Source: Castanea sativa
Taxonomy: Eukaryota; Streptophyta; Magnoliopsida; Fagales; Fagaceae
Assembly: GCF_040712315.1 (NCBI RefSeq)
Contig: NC_134013.1
Location: 45,018,501-45,082,500 of the forward strand
Direction of reading: 5' to 3'
DNA length: 64,000 nucleotides
How positions within the stretch are numbered: the first letter of the stretch is position 1; each line of letters starts with the position of its first letter. Shown one piece after another: positions 55,114 through 64,000 of the stretch. Under the pieces are notes generated by a model that saw only the letters and a list, made by a program, of their open reading frames with translations, was not told the origin of the DNA and made no database searches. A program made the position numbers and the translations under genes.

Positions 55114-58100
55114 TCAAATGCGAGATGGCAAGGAGGAAGCCAATTGAAGTTTGGATATCAGATCTCGAAGATGACTAGGCGAGTGAGTTTTGGTGAAGAT
55201 ATCAGCAGGTTGGTCGGTAGAGAAGATGGAGAATAACTTGAGATTGCCTTTCTTGAGAAGCTGGCGAGTGATGTGGCAATCGATCTCAATGTGCTTGGTG
55301 CATTCATGGAAGACATCGTTATGAGCAATGTAGATAGCACTACAATTATCACAATAAAGAGGAGTGGCCGTAGGCTGTGGAGCATCCATGTTAGCCAAGA
55401 GCCATCGAAGCTAGACAAGCTCGCAGGTGGTGTTAGCAAGGGCACGATACTCAACCTTGGTACTGGAACGGGAAATCACGTCTTGCTTCTTGCTACGCCA
55501 TGAGACAAGAGAATTACTGAACAGGAAACAAAAACTTGTGATGGAGCATTGATTGTTTGGATCACCTGCCCAATCTGCATTTGAATAAGCACGGAGCTCG
55601 AGAGAAGATTGAGAGGAGTAGTGAAGACCATGATAAAGTGTGCCCTTGACATATTGGAGAATCTGAAGAACAACAGCATAGTGGACAGAACAAGGGGCGT
55701 CCATGAACTTACTAACCATACTCACGGCATGGGAAATATCCGGGTAAGTGACAGTGAGATAGATCAGACTACCAACCAGCTGACGATAACGAGTAGCATC
55801 TGATATAGGTTCGCCATCCAAGGGTGTGTGCTTGGCATTGTATTCCAAGGGAGTGGAAACCGTTTTGTTGTCTATGATACCAGCCTTGGAGAGAAGGTCA
55901 GAAGCATATTTAGCTTGGGATAGATAGTACCCATCAGAGGATGAGGTAACCTCAAGCCCAAGAAAAATAGCTGAGAGTGCCCAAATCTTTCATCTTAAAA
56001 TACTGACTAAGGAAGTGCTGAAGAGAGCGGATACCTGTAGAATCATCTCCAGTAATAATCATGTCATCAACATAAAGAAGAATAAGAGTGATACTAGCAG
56101 AGGATCATTGAACGAAGAGAGCAGTGTCATGAGAACTTGAAGTGAAACCCTGTTGAGTAACAACTGAGCTAAACTTTTTAAACCAAGCCTAAGGAGCCTA
56201 CTTAAGGCCATAAAGAGCAGGATGAAGACGACAAACTTGACGGCCTGAGTGAGTATAGCCAGGGGTGGTTACATGTACACTTCTTCTTGAAGGTCTCCAT
56301 TGAGGAAAGCATTCTTCACATTCATTTGATAAAGAGGCTAATGGCAAATGACAGCCACATCAATGAGACATCTGACAGATGTAAGGCAAGTAACAGGAGT
56401 AAATGTTTCCTCATAGTCAATGCAATAATCCTGAGTAAAGCCTTTGGCAACAAGGCGAGCCTTGTATTGTTCAACAGATCCATCAGTCTTGCTCTTGATC
56501 TTGTAAATCCACCTACAACCTACTACAGACTGACTAGGAGGAAAATTAACCATATCCCAAGTGTGATTTTTGTGAAGGACATCTAGTTCTTTGGACATAG
56601 CTTGCTACCAAAGAGGGTTAGTATGGGCCTCATGATAGGTGTGATGCTCATAGAGGGTGGCAAGAGCAAAAGAATAGTGATAATCAGTGAGATAAGGAGA
56701 AAGAATGCTTACCCGAGTAGAGCGATGAAGGTTAGGACCAACAAGAGGCTTAGTAGATAGTGGTGCCATAGGATCCAAGACAGGTGGGTCATGTGCCAGG
56801 GACAAAACTGGAGATGAGTTGTCTAGAGAGGCAGCCAATGTTGAAGAATCCTCCACAAATTCAGGATAAAGAGGAATGAAAAGATCAGTAAAAATAGGAC
56901 ACTTTGAGGAAGAAAACATAGGAAATTGCTGAAGACTCATAAAAGGACGATGTTCCTAGAACTCAACATAACGGGAGATAGAAGGCGATGAGAGATGGGG
57001 TCATAGCAAAGAAAACACTTTTGGGGAACACCATAGCCAAGGAAGCAACCTAGACGAGCACGAGGTTGGAGCTTTGTTCGTTCATGAGGAGGAAGAGAGA
57101 CAAAACAAGCATAACCAAAAACCCAAAGAATGGTTAGGGGTTTGACCATAAAGGAGTTCAAAGGGTGATTTGTTGTGTGTGGTCGGTGAAGGAACGCGAT
57201 TAATGGCGTAGAAAGAAGTGAGTGCTGCCTCACCCCAAAAGCGCTTAGGAAGAGAGGAAAAAATGAGAAGGGTGCAGACAACATCAAGAATGTGACGATG
57301 TTTTCATTTTGCATGACCATTTTGTTGAAAGGTATAAGGACAAAAGCGATGGGGGAGAGTACCTTTATAATCTAAAAAGGACAAGAAAGATTTATCACTG
57401 TATTCTTGAGCATTATCTGACCGAAAGATCTTAACGGTGCGATTGAACTATGTTTCAATCATTTTATGAAATGTTTGGTAAATGGACACAAGTTTAGACC
57501 TATGGTGAAGCAGATAAATCCAAGTATATCGAGAAAAATCATCCACAAATATGACAAAATATCGAGATCCCCCCTCAGTGGGAACCGGTGACGGACCCCA
57601 AATATCAGAATGTACAAGATCAAAAGGTGCAAAAGAAAAAGAGTCACTATTATTAAAGGGCAATTTTGTTTGTTTGCCAAAATGACAGGAATTACAATCA
57701 AATTTCGAAAATTGAATTGAACCTAAATGACCTTGAGAACCTAACAGCTGAAGACGAGATAAAGACGTATGACCGAGACGAGCATGCCATAATTCAGGCG
57801 AGAGGGTGGTAGTAGTAGTAGCAGCAGCAGAGACAACTTGTGAAGGAATCTTCAGGTCGTGAATCTTAAACATACGTCCAACCTTACAGCCTGTCCCAAG
57901 CACTTGACCCATCCAAGGATCTTGCACATCCACACCATGGTTAGTAAAGAGAATATCCACTCCTAATTCACAGAGTTTACCAACAGAAAGCAAATTGAGG
58001 GACAATTTTGGAATATGAAAAGTGTCACTAAGGGATATACTAGGAGTAGAGATTGTTTCTTTATGACTAATAGGCATAGGAGTTCCATCAGCAATGTAAA

Positions 58101-58902
58101 TAGAGATAGGATGTGCTAAGGGTGCTTTATCAAAGAATTGTGATTCATCAGGGGTCAAATGGTTACAACATGCAGTATCAAAAAACCAAAAATGGTTACC
58201 TAAAGCGACCAAAAGGGCAGTGGAAGTTCGGGATAAAACCTATTGAGCTACTGCCTCAATATTAGTTGTAGTAAGTGAGGAAGCCAAAGATAGACCTATA
58301 GGAACCGATGGATCTGAGGGACACATAGTAGATGCCCGAGGAGGAGGAGCTTTATTATGCTCTTGCATGAATTTATACAGTTTGTGACCAACAGAGATGT
58401 CATGGCCCTTGGCATGACAAAACTCGCAGCAAGTACCTTTCAAAGACTGAGAGGAGGGAAGCCTAGAGGTTAAGTGTGGAGGCGCAATGATTGCAGCAAT
58501 GGAAGGCTGTGGGGGAAGAGAGGGTGTAGCCAACACATGGTCAGAGGATGGCATGTGATAAGAAGGTCGATGATTCTCTTCAGAGATGAGCTCCTTAACT
58601 GCAGCATCAAGAGAAGGAGTAGGAGACTAGCTAAGTAGAGAAGCCCTAGTACGCTCAAAATCCTCACATAAAGCCATCATGGAATGCATAAATTGACGAC
58701 AGCCTCAATATTTGGCAAAGAGCTCAATGTCCTCAACATACCATAATGAAGGATCTGCAGTAGAAAGTTGTTCCCACATAGAGGAAGTCTGAGAATAATA
58801 ATCAGAAATAGATTGACCTACCTCTTAGCACATTTGATAAATATTTGATTCAATGTGAAACTCTAGGTTTGAATCATTAGTGCAATTGTACCAATTGGAC
58901 AG
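55114..58902 (-). pseudogene. Copia gag-pol polyprotein, multiple stops and frameshifts
   Basis: Order on the minus strand: Gag C-terminal part with a damaged knuckle (CEFCHAKGHDISVGH, Gly where the last Cys is expected); protease (FFDTACCNHLTPDESQFF, DTA at the DSG site); integrase HHCC (WHARLGH...FDCNSCHFGK) and core (VHSDIWGPSPVPTEGGSRYF, IFVDDFSRYTW), 57448-58212; a GAG-pre/integrase tail (VFGYACFVSLPPHERTKLQP); reverse transcriptase (CRWIYKIKSKTDGSVEQYKA near 56500; YVDDM near 56060-56075); RNase H (YSNADWAGDPNNQCSITSFC; SRSSTKVEYRALANTTCELV; LYCDNCSAIYIAHNDVFHEC) ending at 55114. In-frame stops include those near 58240 and 58625, and several frameshifts occur in the reverse transcriptase. 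All domains are still recognisable, so it is a fairly young dead copy. As a copia element it could have supplied enzymes in trans, but this copy cannot. Confidence 0.9.
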
Positions 58903-59273
58903 TGTTAAGGACATATTTTATGTAGTTGACTAATACTTTGACAAAATACACTTTACTTGTATTTGGGTAGATCTAGGATGTGTTTAATACTTCAGAGAAC
59001 ATGTTGTTCAAGTCTAGTATTAAAGCCATGAAGATTGGACCAAGAAACAAGTGAAGAAAATGTGTTCACTAAAGCTGGATAGATAGCTGGACACCTACGA
59101 ATATCTGCTCGACAGCTTCTCGACAGATAGCTATCTATCGAGGTTTAATGAAGCTCGACACCTACTATCTATCGAGGTATCTATCGAGGTTACGAAAATT
59201 CAAATTTTCAAATCTGATTTTTGGGCCAGGCTTTTGTATTTGTGTAGGGTTTCTTTTCTCACAGCCTTAGACA

Positions 59274-59281
59274 TATATAAG
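59274..59281 (+). promoter_or_regulatory. TATA box 1 of the B LTR
   Basis: TATATAAG followed by GCTTATTTTAG.GGCCGTCAC, conserved in all LTR copies of the family. Confidence 0.55.
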
Positions 59282-59966
59282 GCTTATTTTAGGGGCCGTC
59301 ACATAAAAAAATACAAGGAGAACATATGCAAAAGGTGACCGAAGCCTTATTCTCTCTGAAAGAAGCTACTGCGTCTTTTGCGCCTTAGGGTTTTGTAACC
59401 AAGTGCTTCTTGATCTTCATTATTGATGAAGTGAAGAACTTTGCAGCCAACATTCTTCTTCCTCAAGTTGGTGTATAAGTCACGTACTGGGATTCATGCA
59501 AAGGAGTGAGTCACGTACTAGGATCCGTGCATCAAAGAGAAGCGTTCATATATTGAAGATTTCAGAGGTTCTGAAGCGGTAGAAGGTTTTTGCTATGAGT
59601 TCATCTACGGGGATTGTAGAGTCTAAGGACAAAGGTTTTGTACTAGATCAGAAACTTTTCTTTACTATAGTGAATTGCTTTTTGGGAAGGTTTCCCCCCA
59701 GGTTTTTTACTGTGAAATTGGTTGGTTTCATTGGTTTTCCTAGGTCATCACTAAAGCTGGATAGATAGTTGGACACCTGCTGGACACCTGCGGATAGCTG
59801 CTCGATAGCTTCTCGACAGATAGCTATCTATCGAGGTTTAATGAAGCTCGACACCTGCTATCTATCGAGGTATCTATCGAGGTTACGAAAATTCAAATTT
59901 TCAAATTTGATTTTTGGGCCAGGCTTTTGTATTTGTGTAGGGTTTCTTTTCTCACAACCCTAGACA

Positions 59967-59974
59967 TATATAAG
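59967..59974 (+). promoter_or_regulatory. TATA box 2 of the B LTR
   Basis: Second copy of TATATAAG, 693 bp downstream, created by the internal duplication. Confidence 0.55.
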
Positions 59975-60596
59975 GCTTATTTTAGAGGCCGTCACATAAA
60001 AAAAATACAAGGAGAACATATGCAAAAGGTGACCGAAGCCTTATTCTCTCTGAAAAAGGCTACTGCGTCTTTTGCGCTTTAGGGTTTTGTAACCAAGTGC
60101 TTCTTGATCTTCATTATTAATGAAGTGAAGAACTTTGCAGCCAACATTCTTCTTCCTTAAGTTCGTGTGTGAGTCATGTACTGGGATTCGTGTAAAGGAG
60201 TGAGTCACGTACTGGGATCCGTGCATCAAAGGGAAGTGTTCATATATTGAAGAGTTCAGAGGTTCTGAAGCGGTAGAAGGTTTCTTCTGTGAGTTCATCT
60301 ACGGGGATTGTAGAGTCTAAGGACAAAGGTTTTGTACTAGATCTGAAACTTCTCTTTACTATAGTGAATTGCTTTTTGGGAAGGTTTCCCCCTAGGTTTT
60401 TTACTGTGAAACTGGTTGGTTTCATTGGTTTTCCTAGGTTATCATATCTTGTCTTATTTATTTTTTCGCTGCATATTATTTATGACATGATATTGATGTT
60501 TGTTTATTTTAACAAGTTTATTTATAATAAACCTAATTAACAACTTGGGTTTAAAACTTGTTAATTCTATCAACTGGGTCTAAATTTCCCAGCAAG

Positions 60597-60610
60597 TGGT
60601 ATCAAAGTGG
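60597..60610 (+). other. Primer-binding site of element B
   Basis: TGGTATCAAAGTGG just inside the LTR; initiator-Met tRNA type. Confidence 0.75.
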
Positions 60611-60661
60611 GTACACTCTGATCGGATTAATTTCCTGAGTGTGATCCTTGACCCCGTTGTT

Positions 60662-62455
60662 ATGGATCGCGGAAAATCTCTTTTGATTCCTCCTTTATTT
60701 GATGGAACTAATTATGCATACTGGAAAATTCGTATGAAATTTGTTTTGCAGGCTCTAGGTGAACGGGGATGGCAAGCTGTTGAAGTTGGCTGGATTAAGC
60801 CAAAGGAATCGCCGGTGGATTGGGATGATGCAACAATCATAGCGGAAAATTTCAACAGTAGGGCCTTGAATGCTTTGTTTTGTAGGGTGACTAATGAGGA
60901 ATTCAAGAAAATATCATCCACGGAAGTTGCCAAGGAAGCATGGACCATTCTTGAAACCACCTATGAAGGTACCATGGCTGTAAAGACTGTGAAGCTTCAA
61001 AGACTCACTAATAGCTTTGAAGAAATAATGATGGAAGAGGATGAGACCTTTGATGAGTTCTATGTCAAACTCAAGGATATTGTGAATTCTGCCTTCAACC
61101 TTGGAAAGTCTATAGCAGAATCCAAAATTGTTAGGAAAATCCTTAGGTCCTTACCTGAAAGATTCCATCCCAAGATCACTACCATTGAAGAAGCAAAGGA
61201 CATTGATCAAATTCCTTTGACTGAGCTTGTAGGGAACCTTCAAATCTATGAGATGGGATTAGGCTCAATGGGAAAAGGTGGAAAGAGTAAAAACTTGACC
61301 CTTAAGGGTATAGAGGAAGAGATTGAGGACTCTAAAGATGAAGATGAAGATGAAGATGAGGATGAGGATGAGGATCTAACCTTCATAACTGATGAGATTA
61401 TCAAGCTTCTTCAATTTAGGAAGAAGGATAAGGGCAAACCTCCTAGGAAATCTAAATCCTCTAGGAAGGGTAAGAATGAGAAGCCTCTCATCCAATACCA
61501 TGAGTGCAAGGGTTTTGGTCATATGAGGATAGAGTGCCCAAACTACCTTATGAGGGAAAAGGCCAAGAAGTCAGAAGATAAAGGGTTGGTTGCTACTTGG
61601 AGTGATACTGAGAATGACTCTTCTTATGAGTATGTGGATGAATGTAGTCACGTTATGGCCTTTGCTGCCTCAATTGATAAGGTGATTGTGGAGAGTGCTA
61701 GTAATAGTGAGGATTCTTCTGATAATGAAGTACCCAAGAAGTTGACCCTTCAAGAAGCCTATGATAAGCTATGCACTAAATTCATAAAATCTGAAAAGAC
61801 TTCTCATCTTTGTAGAAAAGGGCTAAATGAGGTAAAAACTGAAAAAGCTGAATTGTTAGTCAAACTAGAGGAGACTACAAGGTTAGTTGAGACTCTCATT
61901 GTAGAGAACACCTCATTAGAAGAGAAGGTCAAGAATCTTGAGGTTGAGCTTAGTCAGGCTAGAACTCAAATAAGGAGGATGTCTAGTACAAAGCTTAATG
62001 AGGTTTTGAGTGCTCAAAAGTCTAGTTCTGATAAGACTGGCTTAGGATATGCTGTCTCCTCCGGCCCTTCCTCTTCCACGGCTTCTGGATCATGGATTGT
62101 CATTGTGCCTTAATCCGAGAAAGGTAAGAAAGGTATGAAATCCAAAACTGTTTTGGCTAATTCTAAACCCTTTGTTAGACCTCATGTTTGTCACCATTGT
62201 GGTGTTTTTGGACACATTCGTCCTAATTGCTTTAAGTTGTATCCTTAAAGGCAAGTGTCCAAACGGTTACAGGTTTCCTCTCAAGGACCTACACCTTTGT
62301 TTGGAGAGTTATTAAAAGTCTTGAGCTTTTTAACTCAATTTCAAGAGAATCTTAATTCTTCTATGTCCTTTAGTAAACATACTAGGACACGTGCCTTTTC
62401 ATCTTTACGGCCAAAGACTCGTGCTGTGTGGGTGAAAAAGGAGCCTAAGACTTAA
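60662..62455 (+). pseudogene. Copia-type Gag of element B, two nonsense codons
   Basis: 598 codons from ATG at 60662 (MDRGKSLLIPPLFDGTNYAY) to TAA at 62453-62455. It is collinear with the A Gag and about 90% identical by eye. The order is: the DUF4219/UBN2 core, an Asp/Glu tract (DEDEDEDEDEDEDLTF), a first knuckle with Tyr for the first Cys (YHECKGFGHMRIEC), a coiled coil (KAELLVKLEETTRLVETLIV), SSSDKTGLGY, and a second intact knuckle (CHHCGVFGHIRPNC). Stops are TAA at codon 484 (62111-62113, Gln in A) and TAA at codon 529 (62246-62248, Gln in A). The first 483 codons remain open, starting from either this ATG or an upstream in-frame one at 60596. Confidence 0.88.
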
Positions 62456-64000
62456 TTGTCTTTTCTGTTTGTCCTCTGCTTTAATTCTTTCTAACTAAAG
62501 TAGGACTCTCTTTGCTTGATTTCTTTTCTGCTTTTGAAATCATGCTTTCATGCATCTTCATTTTTCTATCATGCCTTCATGCATATGCATGTTTCTTTCA
62601 TGCTCTTATGTTGTTTGTCTGTTTTTGTTTGGTTGTTCAGTATTTATTTTGTTTTTATTTTTTCAAAATAAAAAAAGGAAAAAATCAAAAAAATACAAAA
62701 ACAGTGTGTGTTTGTGTACATCGGTTCTTGTGAACCTTAAAATGGCCATTGAAACAGAGTTTTCTAAACTTTGTATCTCTTGTAGCTTAGATGAGCATCC
62801 TTATGCATAACTAAGCAAGTGAGCTTTGTGGCTCTTTGTTTGTGATGAGCAAGGTTAAGTGATCTCTTGTGCTTAACACTCGTATCACTCTTTTTGATGG
62901 GAAGGACTAGAAAATCCTAAGAGAATGGCATAAATAACCATCTCACCACTGTTACCCGCCAATCATGATATGACATCTGTATGTTTCGGCATAGCAAAAG
63001 TGCAATGTTAATGACATCTGTATGCTTCGGCATAGCAAAATTGCAATGTCAAAAACTTAACATAATTGGGTATTTCTTCTTTCTACTTTGTATACCCATG
63101 CATGGTTTGCTTAGTAAAAAGAAAATATGCAAAGAAAATAAACGTAAAAAGAACAAAAATGCTTTAAATATGATTGCAAGCGTGTTTTTTAGGGGATGTG
63201 GGAGTTATAAGATGTACCTCGAAGTTGGCAGTCCCCATAAAACAGTTATGATTGTGTGTGAGTTAAAGTGATTTTCTCATATCTCAAATCGTCATAACAT
63301 TAAGACACTTATGCAATCTTGCGATGTTTTACACACACAACACGCAATATTCTTTGCTACTCTTGATACATGTGCAGGTACAATGTGATTTGGCCATCAC
63401 AAGGTTTACATGCGTTGATGTATGCTCACTAAACTATCTTAGCTTGTTTTTGAAATATAAAATTGGTTAGAGTTGTTTAGTGTGTGTGTGTGTTTTTGGG
63501 AGCTCAATGCTTAACTCTTTGTTGATTGAGAGATGTTTTGAGAGGTTAAAATGTTGGTTGGATCTTTGGCTGAGTTGCATGTTTGATTGGATTCATATCT
63601 ATGTTTTTCGCTTCTTGAAAAACTGATTTTAAGCCATCTCAATACCTTCTCGACACCTCTCGATACTTGGCTTGTTCGTCAAGCTTCTCAGTTGCATCTT
63701 ATCGCAATCTCGACACCTCTCGATAGCTTGTGGATCGATCGAGAAAGTTCCTGTCCCCTCGATAATTGTTCGATCCATCGAGGTATGCTCGATAGCTTCT
63801 CGACACCTCTTGATCCATCAAGATCCTCTGCATGCATTGTTTTTCACTTGTTTTGTATGTTTCTTTTATCTTGTCATCCATAGCATCTTGTTTCATTACA
63901 TTCATGCATTTTTATGGATTCTTTGTACCCCCTTGAAAATCCTTGATCATCTTTATGTTTCTCGGGTGAAGTTTTATAGCTTCTTGTACCCTTTGTCAAT
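62456..64000 (+). other. Element B 3' non-coding internal region (partial)
   Basis: Collinear with the A region 17960-19555 read on the opposite strand. It includes TTCATGCATATGCATG-type repeats (62545-62600), the duplicated ACATCTGTATG.TTCGGCATA word (62970-63050) and the TCGA-motif cluster (63640-63835). No credible ORF. Confidence 0.75.

Larger units (their letters stand above)
54688..58902 (-). mobile_element. Element D: Ty1/copia retrotransposon, interrupted at its 5' end
   Basis: The 3' LTR (54688-55106) is preceded on the minus strand by a polypurine tract (TTTGAGGGGGGA, 55107-55118) and a broken gag-pol. The element stops at 58902, where element B begins, so its 5' LTR and first gag part should lie beyond B, outside the window. 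Confidence 0.85.
58903..60594 (+). repeat. 5' LTR of element B with an internal ~0.68-kb tandem duplication
   Basis: TGTTAAGG...CCCAGCA. It is about 1.69 kb against 1.0 kb in A because 59068-59749 is repeated as 59750-60443. The two copies are nearly identical; the second has 12 extra bases (an extra GGACACCTGCT unit near 59775). The junction reads AGGTCATC/ACTAAAGC. Confidence 0.85.
58903..64000 (+). mobile_element. Element B: second copy of the A family (3' end outside window)
   Basis: Inserted into element D at 58902/58903. The 5' LTR is 58903-60594, the primer-binding site 60597-60610, gag 60662-62455, then the same 3' non-coding region as A up to the window edge. No pol. By comparison with A the 3' LTR should start roughly 0.5-0.6 kb past the window end. 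The 5-bp sequence left of the insertion is GACAG; its partner cannot be seen. Confidence 0.88.

Overview
The window looks like nuclear DNA of a woody dicot, most likely Fagaceae (oak/chestnut/beech group). It is AT-rich and packed with Ty1/copia, Ty3/gypsy, LINE, MULE and MITE sequence. Its two clear host genes have introns and encode plastid-targeted proteins. One is a nuclear copy of the plastid ribosomal protein gene rpl22, a transfer reported for Fagaceae as well as legumes and Passiflora. That is the main taxonomic hint. No tRNA, rRNA or CRISPR array was seen.

Layout. 1-1.75 kb: Ty3/gypsy LTR and gag remnant on the minus strand. 3.2-5.3 kb: two-exon rpl22. 5.9-9.4 kb: a TIR-bounded composite that holds a roughly 1.8 kb foldback made of opposed degenerate minisatellite arrays and an unidentified gene-like exon. 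9.6-16.4 kb: MITE-like repeats, a solo LTR, and the last exon of an EAF-like transcription elongation factor with a frameshift. 16.44-23.91 kb: a complete non-autonomous LTR element (A, minus strand, 5-bp target duplication) with gag but no pol, whose 5' LTR is split by a gypsy-type solo LTR. 23.9-30.4 kb: gypsy-like LTR remnants, a MITE-like element and a decayed multi-exon gene of the 'putative gypsy-type transposon' family. 30.4-35.5 kb: element C, a diverged gag-only relative of A that also carries a Transposase_32-like ORF. 35.5-41.3 kb: a GRF zinc-finger gene fragment and a MULE with a broken transposase. 41.6-43.1 kb: a solo LTR, then a MULE-type element with long TIRs and a 9-bp target duplication. 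43.4-50.9 kb: the five-exon CLPP3 gene, whose third intron carries a 5'-truncated LINE and a small LTR-like insert. 51.5-54.7 kb: a MITE, simple repeats and LINE fragments. 54.7-58.9 kb: a broken Ty1/copia element (D, minus strand). 58.9 kb to the end: element B (plus strand), a second copy of the A family inserted into D, with a tandemly duplicated LTR promoter region; its 3' LTR lies beyond the window.

How it fits together. RPL22 (plastid 50S ribosome) and CLPP3 (stromal Clp protease core) are both made in the cytosol and imported into plastids. Everything else is mobile DNA in nested layers. The most unusual material is the A/B/C gag-only retroelement family, with conserved non-coding 3' blocks and clustered CTCGACAG/TATCGAG motifs, and the opposed minisatellite foldback.
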